Positions 1 to 6,554 of a stretch of DNA of 9,699 bases are shown piece by piece; the stretch's first letter is position 1; each line of letters begins with the position of its first letter. A model generated the notes under the pieces. It ran no database searches. It had not been told where the DNA came from and worked only from the letters and a program-made list of their open reading frames with translations. This DNA comes from Collinsella sp. GTDB taxonomy: Bacteria > Actinomycetota > Coriobacteriia > Coriobacteriales > Coriobacteriaceae. The translations under genes and the position numbers were made by a program. The stretch is from positions 1-9,699 of the forward strand of contig WGSR01000043.1 in assembly GCA_014871545.1 (NCBI GenBank). Reading direction: 5' to 3'.

Positions 1-853
1 GCGAACGGCGACGCTTGGTCGTCGTGGTGCCGCACATGGTGTTGAGCGTGCGCTCCAGCTGGGTAATCTGATGGCGATGGGCTTTGAGCTTCTGCGTCAC
101 CGAGGCCAGCGCCGCCGTCGCCGGATTGAGCTTGGTCACCGTCAGGCCCGTGGTGCGGGCAATTTTTTCCATGTACTCCTTGCGCTCGTACTCGCGAAGC
201 TTATGGCATTTGAGGCTCTTGGGGTCGACCACCAAGCCCATACCCGTGCCGGACCACTCCTCGGCCTTCGCAATCGCCTCGCCCAGAATGTCCTCGCCGC
301 CGGTGTTGCGGCATTTATCGCACACGCCCAACGGCAGGTACACACTCACGTTGGGATAGTCGGCCAGTACCGAAAACCAAGTCTCTGCCGTAATATCGCC
401 CACGCAGGCAACAACGACCTCATTTTCGCGCGGCATGCGCTTGAGGGCGCGCGTGCAGGTGACGTAGGCGGTCTCGTGGCTTGTAGCAGCAGAGACGATA
501 TCGTCATACAGGTTTTTGGGCGCCAGGCGCGGCGAGATGATTGCCTCGGTCGGACAGGCAGCGGCGCACAGGCCGCACTTGCGACAGGAGTCGAGGATCT
601 CGATGGAGTCTTCCTCGACCTCGATAGCGTTGACCGGGCACACGTCCATGCACGCGGTGCAGCCGCTTTTTTCGTTTTTGCAGGTCAAGCACGGAATGGT
701 GTTGCCGCGCGGGCGCTCCTTGTAGTCGGCAGGATTCCACTGCGGCGCCGATGGATCGAGTGCATCGGTCACGCCGCCAAGCGGGTTTTTAAGAAAGTCG
801 AAACCCTTGCTGATCTCGATAATGTCATCAAACAGATCGTGTTCCTGCGCCAT
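1..853 (-). CDS. 4Fe-4S ferredoxin-type protein, C-terminus cut off by window edge
   Basis: The minus-strand frame stays open from ATG at 853 to the window edge (284 residues seen, no stop), so the C-terminus is missing. The start is supported by GGGAGGGG at 860-867 (minus strand), 6 nt upstream. A ferredoxin-like domain lies at about residues 52-106. The first motif holds C55, C58, C65, C68 and C72-Pro, with a longer gap than the usual CxxCxxCxxxCP. The second is regular, C90-x2-C93-x2-C96-x3-C100-Pro. It is probably a cytoplasmic electron carrier binding two 4Fe-4S clusters; no signal peptide or membrane segment is visible. Further downstream are C133, C150, C178-x2-C181 and C216, which could form another metal site (inference). 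Residues 245-272 look helical. The specific partner is unknown. It lies 151 nt after the short GldA-like gene on the same strand. Confidence 0.85.
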   Translation of the reverse strand, partial: MAQEHDLFDDIIEISKGFDFLKNPLGGVTDALDPSAPQWNPADYKERPRGNTIPCLTCKNEKSGCTACMDVCPVNAIEVEEDSIEILDSCRKCGLCAAACPTEAIISPRLAPKNLYDDIVSAATSHETAYVTCTRALKRMPRENEVVVACVGDITAETWFSVLADYPNVSVYLPLGVCDKCRNTGGEDILGEAIAKAEEWSGTGMGLVVDPKSLKCHKLREYERKEYMEKIARTTGLTVTKLNPATAALASVTQKLKAHRHQITQLERTLNTMCGTTTTKRRRS

Positions 854-893
854 GCGCGGCCCCTCCCTGAGCAGTGCAAACAAGCAAAAGATA

Positions 894-924
894 ATGATAC
901 GCTATCGGCCCACGCCTCGGGCAA
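894..924 (-). promoter_or_regulatory. Weak promoter candidate for the ferredoxin-type gene
   Basis: On the minus strand TTGCCC (919-924) and TATCAT (894-899) lie upstream of the start at 853, but the 19-nt spacing is longer than ideal. An imperfect hairpin (945-973, arms around GCGGC/GCCGC) sits further upstream, just after the preceding gene; it lacks a T-run, so it is not a convincing terminator. Confidence 0.25.
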
Positions 925-1004
925 ATTACATGCGGAGCATCTTTGCGGCAAATAGCCTATGGCCTATCGCCGCCTCGATTGCACAAGGTCAATCAAGCGC
1001 CAAG

Positions 1005-1343
1005 CTATGCCTCGCACATGAGCTGCACGAGCTTTTGTTTGGTCACCTTGGCCTGCTCGTTGGCCATATTGCGCTCGTTTCTAAAGACCGCATTTGCAAC
1101 ACCTTGCAGGTCGACATCGGAAATCTCGCTGCACGGACCGTCATAAATCTTAAAGAACGGCTCGCTTAGATCTTCGCCCAGAAATCCATCGACGATCTGC
1201 TTGCACAGCCGATCCTCGGTGCCCTGGTCAAACAAGACATAAGCAGCGCAGCCCAACCATGACAAATACCTGCCCTGACGCGAAAGTTCGCCCGGCCCCT
1301 GAACATACCGGCCGGGACCGCCATAAACCATGGGAAGCGCCAT
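1005..1343 (-). CDS. Short protein resembling the glycerol dehydrogenase N-terminus (truncated paralogue?)
   Basis: This is an open frame of 112 residues. Its first ~90 residues align by eye with the start of the adjacent GldA. Both share the pattern P..(K/R)Y(I/V)QGP.EL...G.Y...LG, then a conserved R, I..GF, a later F, and G.CS..(E/D)V. In GldA this part is the first half of the Rossmann-like domain. The GGGK nucleotide-binding motif and all zinc ligands (Asp, His, His) are absent, so it cannot be a dehydrogenase on its own. The last ~25 residues are lysine- and glutamine-rich and do not resemble GldA. An in-frame stop lies upstream and no good Shine-Dalgarno precedes the ATG. It could be a decayed duplicate or a retained single-domain protein. 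The clean reading frame slightly favours a retained product. Confidence 0.55.
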   Translation of the reverse strand: MALPMVYGGPGRYVQGPGELSRQGRYLSWLGCAAYVLFDQGTEDRLCKQIVDGFLGEDLSEPFFKIYDGPCSEISDVDLQGVANAVFRNERNMANEQAKVTKQKLVQLMCEA

Positions 1344-1373
1344 ACGAGAATCCGCCCTTCATCAAACAACGAT

Positions 1374-1435
1374 TGGTGCAAAGTAACTTGCCCCCTGCAC
1401 CAACTTGTGCATTGGAGACAGACCACTTTGCACCA
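1374..1435. promoter_or_regulatory. Inverted repeat upstream of the short GldA-like gene
   Basis: TGGTGCAAAGT (1374-1384) and its exact reverse complement (1425-1435) are separated by 40 nt, with another partial copy, TGCACCAA, at 1396-1403. The pair lies between the gldA terminator and the start of the short minus-strand gene, where a promoter or operator would be expected. The word TGGTGCAAAG occurs again at 4282-4291. A regulator-binding role is inference only. Confidence 0.35.
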
Positions 1436-1439
1436 TAGT

Positions 1440-1475
1440 AAAAAGGGGCAAAGTCATCTGCTGGCTTTGCCCCTT
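1440..1475 (-). terminator. Rho-independent terminator of gldA
   Basis: On the minus strand the stem is AAGGGGCAAAG/CTTTGCCCCTT (11 perfect pairs, arms 1465-1475 and 1443-1453) with an 11-nt loop, followed by a T-run at the stem base (1444-1440). It begins 12 nt after the gldA stop codon. It should separate gldA from the downstream short gene. Confidence 0.87.
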
Positions 1476-1487
1476 CCTTAGCTTGAT

Positions 1488-2588
1488 TTACTCATCCATG
1501 AGATAGTAGTGGCCCAGCGCGTCGGCACCCAGGATGGCGTTTGCGACCATCTCGGGCGTCACCTCAAACGGCATGTTGCACATGGTGTCATCGGGCGCGC
1601 AGGCGGCCTCGGCAACAATCATGGCCTGCTCGCGCGTAAGCTCGGCAACGCCAAGTTCCTTCATCGTGACCGGCAGGCCCAGCTCAATGCAGAAGCCCAA
1701 GACTTCCTCGAGCTTCTCGGTCGGGGCATCCTCGAGTACCAGCTGGACGATGGTGCCAAAGGCGACCTTCTCGCCGTGATACATGCCGTGGCACTCGGGC
1801 AGCATCGTCAGGCCATTGTGGATGGCATGAGCAGCAGCAAGGCCCGAGCTCTCAAAGCCAATGCCGGAGAGCAGCGTGTTGGCCTCAATGATGTGCTCGA
1901 CGGCAGGCGTGAGCGCACCCTTCTCCAGCGCGACCTTGGCCTTGACGCCATCGGCCATAAGCGTCTCGTAGCAGAGCTTGGCGAGCGCCAGGCCGGCCAT
2001 GCCGCCCTTGCCGCCGGCGCAAGTGCCGCCGTCGGCATCATGCGTCGCCTGGGCCTCAAAGTAGGTTGCGAGCGCATCGCCCATGCCGGAAACCGTCAGG
2101 CGCACCGGGCTCGCCGCGATAACCGTCGTATCCATCAGGACAATATTGGGGTTTGCCTTAAGGAAGAGATACTTGTCGAACTGGCCGTCGTCGGTGTAGA
2201 GCACCGAAAGTGCCGAGCACGGAGCATCGGTCGAAGCAATGGTGGGGCAAATGATGACCGGGGACTCCAGGTAGTAGGCAACGGCCTTCGCGGTGTCGAG
2301 GATCTTGCCGCCACCGACGCCGACGATGATGTCGCAACCGTTGTCGCGAGCGAGCGCAACCAGACGATCGACCTCGCCCTTGGAGCACTCGCCGTTAAAG
2401 TCCTCAAACAGCAACTCGGCCTTGGTCTCGGCAAAGCCGCCCTCGATCTTGGCACCGACGCGCTTCTTGCCCGAAGGCGTCACGATGACAAGGGCCTTAG
2501 CGCCGAGCGGCTCAACATAGGAGCCAAGCTTGGCGAGCTCGTCCGGGCCCTGGATATACTTGCTGGGGCTATTGAAAATTGCAGCCAT
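1488..2588 (-). CDS. gldA: Glycerol dehydrogenase, zinc-dependent, NAD-type
   Basis: Catalyses glycerol + NAD+ to dihydroxyacetone + NADH in the cytoplasm; related enzymes also act on other vicinal diols. The protein has 366 residues, the usual family length. The N-terminal SPSKYIQGP is a family hallmark. The nucleotide-binding GGGKILDTAK is at 92-101, with STDAP (119-123) in the position of the substrate-contacting aspartate. The zinc ligands are seen as D171 (GMGDALATYFEA), H254 (GLAAAHAIHNGL) and H271 (MYHGEKVAFG), matching the Asp-His-His set known from Geobacillus GldA. The ATG at 2588 has only a weak upstream GGGA. The gene is flanked by its own terminator and that of the upstream alcohol dehydrogenase, so it is probably monocistronic. 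The exact physiological substrate is not proved by sequence. Confidence 0.92.
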   Translation of the reverse strand: MAAIFNSPSKYIQGPDELAKLGSYVEPLGAKALVIVTPSGKKRVGAKIEGGFAETKAELLFEDFNGECSKGEVDRLVALARDNGCDIIVGVGGGKILDTAKAVAYYLESPVIICPTIASTDAPCSALSVLYTDDGQFDKYLFLKANPNIVLMDTTVIAASPVRLTVSGMGDALATYFEAQATHDADGGTCAGGKGGMAGLALAKLCYETLMADGVKAKVALEKGALTPAVEHIIEANTLLSGIGFESSGLAAAHAIHNGLTMLPECHGMYHGEKVAFGTIVQLVLEDAPTEKLEEVLGFCIELGLPVTMKELGVAELTREQAMIVAEAACAPDDTMCNMPFEVTPEMVANAILGADALGHYYLMDE

Positions 2589-2604
2589 AACTATCCCATT
2601 CTCT

Positions 2605-2642
2605 AAAAAAGAAAGGGCTCCGTACAGATACGCGCGGAGCCC
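2605..2642 (-). terminator. Rho-independent terminator of the Fe-alcohol dehydrogenase gene
   Basis: On the minus strand GGGCTCCG (2635-2642) pairs with CGGAGCCC (2615-2622) around a 12-nt loop and is followed by TTTCTTTTTT (2614-2605). It lies in the 77-nt gap between the dehydrogenase stop and the gldA start. Read-through would be needed for co-transcription. Confidence 0.87.
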
Positions 2643-2665
2643 CTCGTTACGATAACAAGAGTCGA

Positions 2666-3889
2666 TTAGAAATCGATGTCGGTGTCGTAGTAGCAGGCCT
2701 TGAGGATCTTCTCGAAGTCGGCAGCCTTGGTCTCACGCGGGTTCTCGGGCGTGCAGGCGTCCTGCTCGGCGTTCGCGGCGATCTCGGGCAGCTTGGCAAG
2801 GAACTCCTCCTCGGAAACCATCTGCGGGTTCTCGGCGTCGACCTTCACGCCACCATTCGCGTAATCCTTGATGGACTGCGGAATGTTGAGCTGGTCGTTG
2901 AGGTCGCGAATCTTCTGGACGAGTGCAGCGATGAGCTCCTCGTTGGTCTCGCCGGGAAGGTGCAGGATCTCCTTGGCCACGTAAGCGTAACGCTCGGCAG
3001 CACGCGGGTCCTTGGAGTTCCACTGGATGACCTTGCCCAGGTACATGGCGTTAGCTGCACCGTGGATGATGTGGCCGTTCTCGAAGGCAGCACCGGTCTT
3101 GTGAGCCATGGAGTGAACGATGCCGAGCAGGCCCGAGGAGAAGGCGATACCGGCGATGCACTGAGCCTCGTGCATGTGCTGACGGGCCTCATGGTCGCCA
3201 GCATAGGACTTGGGCAGCCACTCGACGATCTCGCGGATGCCGTGCAGAGCGTTGGCGTCGGTGAACATAGAGGCGAAGGTGGAAACGTAGGCCTCCATGC
3301 AGTGGGTCAGAGCATCCATGCCGGTGTGAGCGCACAGCTTGGCGGGCATGGTGTAGGTGAGCTCGGGGTCGACGATGGCGACATCAGGGGTGATGTTGAA
3401 GTCGGCCAGCGGGTACTTGATGCCCTTGGCGTAGTCGGTGATGACGGAGAAGGCAGTAACCTCGGTCGCGGTACCGGAGGTAGAGGAGATGGCGCAGAAA
3501 TGAGCCTTCTGACGCAGCTCGGGGAAGCTGAACGGCTGGATGATGTTATCGAAGGACTCCTCGGGATACTCGTAGAAGACCCACATGGCCTTAGCGGCAT
3601 CGATGGGCGAGCCGCCGCCGATGGCGATAATCCAGTCGGGCTCGAACTCGCGCATGGCCTCGGCGCCCTTCATGACCGTCTCGATGGACGGGTCGGACTC
3701 GACGCCCTCGAACAGCTTGACCTCGAAACCGCCTTCCTTAAGGTCGGCCTCAACGTCCTGCAGGAACCCGCCGCGGCGCATAGAGCTGCCGCCAGAAACG
3801 ATGATGGCCTTCTTGCCCTTGAGGTTCTTCACCTCGTGGCGAGCGCCCTCACCAAAGTACAGATCGCGAGGATTGGTAAAACGTCCCAT
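2666..3889 (-). CDS. Iron-containing (group III) alcohol dehydrogenase
   Basis: Interconverts an aldehyde and its primary alcohol with NAD(P)H, probably to dispose of reductant in fermentation. I chose ATG 3889 (407 residues) because TTTAGGAGG lies 7 nt upstream; a longer frame to 3940 lacks such a site. The Rossmann part carries SGGSSMRRGG (32-41) and the Fe-ADH signature GGGSPIDAAKAMW (91-103). Metal ligands are visible as D192 and H196 (GMDALTHCMEAY), H259 and H263 (VHSMAH), and H273 or H276 (GHIIHGAANA). The GMDALTHCMEA and GIVHSMAHK blocks resemble clostridial butanol dehydrogenases and the AdhE C-terminal domain. The GGSS loop has no acidic residue where NAD-specific relatives such as FucO have Asp, which hints at NADPH use (inference). 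It has its own terminator and an upstream inverted repeat. The substrate cannot be read from sequence. Confidence 0.93.
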   Translation of the reverse strand: MGRFTNPRDLYFGEGARHEVKNLKGKKAIIVSGGSSMRRGGFLQDVEADLKEGGFEVKLFEGVESDPSIETVMKGAEAMREFEPDWIIAIGGGSPIDAAKAMWVFYEYPEESFDNIIQPFSFPELRQKAHFCAISSTSGTATEVTAFSVITDYAKGIKYPLADFNITPDVAIVDPELTYTMPAKLCAHTGMDALTHCMEAYVSTFASMFTDANALHGIREIVEWLPKSYAGDHEARQHMHEAQCIAGIAFSSGLLGIVHSMAHKTGAAFENGHIIHGAANAMYLGKVIQWNSKDPRAAERYAYVAKEILHLPGETNEELIAALVQKIRDLNDQLNIPQSIKDYANGGVKVDAENPQMVSEEEFLAKLPEIAANAEQDACTPENPRETKAADFEKILKACYYDTDIDF

Positions 3890-3893
3890 ACTG

Positions 3894-3956
3894 TGCCTCC
3901 TAAACAAGCCCCTCTTAGACTTGCGTATATAACGGAGCACCCGATTGGCTCCGTTA
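3894..3956 (-). promoter_or_regulatory. Promoter/operator region of the Fe-alcohol dehydrogenase
   Basis: On the minus strand a perfect 9-bp inverted repeat, TAACGGAGC (3948-3956) and GCTCCGTTA (3930-3938), has a 9-nt spacer. It runs directly into TATATA (3926-3931), a -10 candidate about 37 nt before the ATG, and then the AGGAGG ribosome site. If that -10 is used, the repeat would cover the -35 region and could be an operator; otherwise it would be a 5'-leader hairpin. No good -35 hexamer was found. Confidence 0.4.
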
Positions 3957-4345
3957 GGACCGGTTTGCGCGTTGCCGGCGATGACAACGCACGACGTCTG
4001 AACGTCTCAACGCTCATACAAACACTATTTTACCGTTCTGGTTGGTCAGTTATTCACCTAAAGCCGCCAATGATGAAACGTTTTTTCTATCCCTGAAGAC
4101 CCTTGTGCGGCATTCATACTCCCAAGCTGGGCAAACGTTTTATCAAGGTTGACTACATACCCCGAGCAGGACTGCGCCCCTCCAAAATATGCACCGTTCG
4201 CCGCCAAAAATCGACCGTTTGCGGCACCGTGATACCACTCGGTCGTCCAAGGTGCCGACATTTGTGCGACATCCGTCTTCGTGGTGCAAAGGTGCAAGTC
4301 CAAGTGCGGCACCCCCGGTGTGCCACATGCGGGTAAACTAGAACC
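3957..4345. other. Divergent intergenic region, no gene supported
   Basis: There is no convincing gene between the minus-strand dehydrogenase promoter and the plus-strand unit. On the left are inverted repeats GCGTTG/CAACGC (3969-3974, 3985-3990) and GACGT-ctga-ACGTC (3993-4006). From 4097 to 4330 short words recur: GTGCGGCA (4105, 4304), TTGTGCG.CAT (4103, 4262), GGTGCAA twice in tandem (4284-4297), and two near-tandem ~22-nt units containing ACCGTT (4182-4203, 4204-4225). Small frames here, such as one at 4058-4312 on the minus strand, lack ribosome sites and familiar motifs. The area may be a degenerate repeat or a regulatory region. Confidence 0.45.
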
Positions 4346-4385
4346 TTATATAGAGACATTTGAACCCTAACCGCAGCAAAGGAGG
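4346..4385 (+). promoter_or_regulatory. Candidate -10 and ribosome binding site for the paralogue pair
   Basis: TTATATA (4346-4352) is a plausible -10 element, although no good -35 was found. AAAGGAGG (4378-4385) is a strong Shine-Dalgarno 4 nt before ATG 4390. This decides the start in favour of ATG 4390 over the upstream in-frame TTG at 4360. Confidence 0.4.
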
Positions 4386-4389
4386 CCCC

Positions 4390-5466
4390 ATGGCATTCGA
4401 TCCCATTCAAGAGGATTGCCATCGCCTCGTTCTTGAGGCCTTGCGCCGCGACAATATCCCGCTCACCGACGCTGCCGCCGTAGAGCGTCTGATGGAACAA
4501 TTCACCCGCAACCCCGCACCGCTCATCGTGCACGACCGCGACCGCGCCGGGCATCTGATTGCCAAGGTGGTCGAGGCCGTCGACTACCGCATTCCCTTTA
4601 TCCCTGACGATGCCCAGGCAGAGCAGGAAGAGGCAGCTGCCGAGAACATGCTCCGCGAGGCGGCCGCACTCGATCCGGCCAACTGGGATGCCCAGCGCAT
4701 GCTGACGGCACTCACCGCCGAATCCAACGAGGAATACTTGCAGTATCTGGTGTCCAAGTGCGACGAGGTGGAGCACGATCTGGCGCTCAAGATCGCCTCG
4801 GCGCAGGACCCCTACGAGCGCGAGGCCGCAGGCGACCTTATGCGCCGCCCCTACCTGCGCTGGCTTGCCGCCCTTGCGTCACGCGCCCTCATTAGCGGAC
4901 GCTACCGCATGTCGCTCGAAGCCGCAAACCGCAGCCTGGACTTTGCGCCCAACGACCCCGCTGGTGTCCGCCACACCGCGATGCTCGCCATGGCAAAGCT
5001 CGAATACCCCGCCGGGGAGCTCAAGCGATTTCGCTCTGCCCACTCCGTACCCTATCTCGCGAATACCCCGCTGCGCCGCCGCCCCAAAGATGCGGAGCGT
5101 GACTTGGACCCGTGGACGCTCATCGCGCTGATGAGCGCTGCCTGGCGCGAGCTGGACTACGAGGGTGCCGAACACTACCTGCGTATCCTTGCGCGCTCAT
5201 GTCCGCACGCGGCCGAGGCGCTCTACTTCCAAACCGAGTTTCCCGATGGCGTCTATGCCCGCGTCAACGTGGGTGCAGGATCCACCGACGAGCTCGTCCT
5301 TGCACTGTCCGAGGCGACGCCGGTACTGCAGGAGGGCCTGGGCGCTCCCGACAACGCCAGCTTCGCCGCCTGGGTCGCCACCAACGACATCGTGCGTTCC
5401 CAAATCGATGAGCGCATCCTGCGTGCAGCCGAGCAGGGGCTTCCATTTAAGGGAGGGGACCTCTAA
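4390..5466 (+). CDS. Helical (TPR-like) repeat protein, paralogue A, unknown function
   Basis: The protein has 358 residues and no enzyme motif, signal peptide or membrane segment, so it is probably cytoplasmic. It looks mostly alpha-helical. Residues 82-118 and 160-205 resemble tetratricopeptide units, notably GRYRMSLEAANRSLDFAPND (170-189), where a small-residue helix pair is followed by PND, a pattern also seen in ST7-like TPR proteins. It should act as a protein-binding scaffold (inference). It matches the next protein at landmarks through most of its length: DAQ (100-102), W158-L159, RYR (171-173), LAMAKLE (199-205), P241-W242, C271 and W328. The stop overlaps the next start (TAATG), so translation is probably coupled. 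Start chosen from AAAGGAGG 4 nt upstream. The family is not recognised. Confidence 0.82.
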   Translation: MAFDPIQEDCHRLVLEALRRDNIPLTDAAAVERLMEQFTRNPAPLIVHDRDRAGHLIAKVVEAVDYRIPFIPDDAQAEQEEAAAENMLREAAALDPANWDAQRMLTALTAESNEEYLQYLVSKCDEVEHDLALKIASAQDPYEREAAGDLMRRPYLRWLAALASRALISGRYRMSLEAANRSLDFAPNDPAGVRHTAMLAMAKLEYPAGELKRFRSAHSVPYLANTPLRRRPKDAERDLDPWTLIALMSAAWRELDYEGAEHYLRILARSCPHAAEALYFQTEFPDGVYARVNVGAGSTDELVLALSEATPVLQEGLGAPDNASFAAWVATNDIVRSQIDERILRAAEQGLPFKGGDL

Positions 5467-6509
5467 TGGATCCGAGCGTCTACATCCCCGCCTACTTGGA
5501 GCGCACCTATCTGGCATCGCACCCCGAGCTCACCGATGCAGCACGCGAGCTTGTCCATAACGACGTGAGCGTCAACCCTCATAAGTATGCGCAGACCGAA
5601 CATGCCCAAGCGCTGCTGTCCTATGCCGGCGTTCATCGCCACCTGCTCGACGAGCTCCATCGCATCGAGGACATGGGCAGCGACGAGGAGTTTGAGCAGA
5701 CGCGCAACCGCCTGTTCGACGACATGCGCGATGAGCTGCTCAAGATCGTCCGCGTCGACGCGCTAGCCGTCGACGCGCAGCTGCTCGCCATCATTTTGGC
5801 GGACACGCCCGTCGACGCCTGCCTGGGCGACCTGATGAAGCTCGAGGCGACCACGGCCGATTACCTGCAGCAAAGCGTGCCCGGGTTCGACATGGAAGCC
5901 CCGCACTACTGGGCCAACAATGTTTTGGCCGATGGTGTCACCGCAGCAGACCTTACCGTGAGCGAGCCGGCTCTTATCGGGTGGCTCCACACGCTCGAGG
6001 CCATCTCGCAGCTGTGCATGGCGAGCGCCCGCTACCGTGCTGCCGCCAACTACGCCCGCCGCGTCCTTAAGGCGGAAGGCTACCCTACCCGAGCCGCAGG
6101 CACCGTGCTGCTCGCCCTCGCTCGCCTGGAAGACCAGGACGGCTTTTTTGCCCTGGCCCACCAGCTCGAAGAAGAGATCGGGGCTGACGCGCTCGAGAAC
6201 TCCCCTTGGTATCTGCTCGCCCGCACGATTCTGCTGTTCAAAACAAACAAGATGCGCCCGGCGACACGCGCGCTGCGTGAGTTTGCCAACCGTTGCGAGG
6301 GCGGTGCGTTCTTCTTACTGAACCCCATGTACCAGACGCCGTACCTTCCCTGCCGGCCCGAGCCACACGATCCCTGGGATCTTTCGCACCAGGCCGTTTG
6401 GGAAGCGGACGGTATTATCTCGGACACTCCCGACTTTGCCCCCTGGGCCAATGCCTGCGAAGACGTGTCGCAGCTTGCCCAGGAATTTGCGCGCCGCTAC
6501 GGTTTTTAG
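5466..6509 (+). CDS. Helical (TPR-like) repeat protein, paralogue B, unknown function
   Basis: The protein has 347 residues and is predicted soluble and mostly helical. It starts at ATG 5466, sharing one base with the stop of paralogue A, with GGGAGGGG (5451-5458) 7 nt upstream. Landmarks matching A in order are DAQ (103-105), W173-L174, RYR (189-191), LALARLE (216-222), P247-W248, C277 and W327. The TPR-like part lies at about 180-275. The N-terminal ~95 residues are acidic, helical and diverged from A. No catalytic motif is visible. An ancient tandem duplication giving a heteromeric pair is the simplest reading (inference). The MurT-GatD gene starts 45 nt downstream without an obvious terminator, so it may be in the same transcript. 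Function unknown. Confidence 0.82.
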   Translation: MDPSVYIPAYLERTYLASHPELTDAARELVHNDVSVNPHKYAQTEHAQALLSYAGVHRHLLDELHRIEDMGSDEEFEQTRNRLFDDMRDELLKIVRVDALAVDAQLLAIILADTPVDACLGDLMKLEATTADYLQQSVPGFDMEAPHYWANNVLADGVTAADLTVSEPALIGWLHTLEAISQLCMASARYRAAANYARRVLKAEGYPTRAAGTVLLALARLEDQDGFFALAHQLEEEIGADALENSPWYLLARTILLFKTNKMRPATRALREFANRCEGGAFFLLNPMYQTPYLPCRPEPHDPWDLSHQAVWEADGIISDTPDFAPWANACEDVSQLAQEFARRYGF

Positions 6510-6554
6510 TGACGCACTCGACCCGACCATGTCGTTTACGTTAGGAACGGTTTC

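Noticed and set aside
71..955. Long plus-strand frame of 294 residues
   Set aside because: It is antisense to the ferredoxin-type gene, whose frame contains the CxxC motifs and a good ribosome site. Its Arg/His/Ala-rich composition is typical of a shadow frame.
1509..2606. Plus-strand frame of 365 residues opposite gldA
   Set aside because: Codon-phase shadow of the GC-rich glycerol dehydrogenase gene, whose family residues are all on the minus strand.
2960..4096. Plus-strand frame of 378 residues opposite the Fe-alcohol dehydrogenase
   Set aside because: Glycine/valine/leucine-rich shadow with no motif; the opposite strand holds an intact enzyme.
4058..4312. Small minus-strand frame of 84 residues in the divergent intergenic region
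   Set aside because: No Shine-Dalgarno and no recognisable motif, and it overlaps repeated non-coding words. It cannot be excluded but is not supported.
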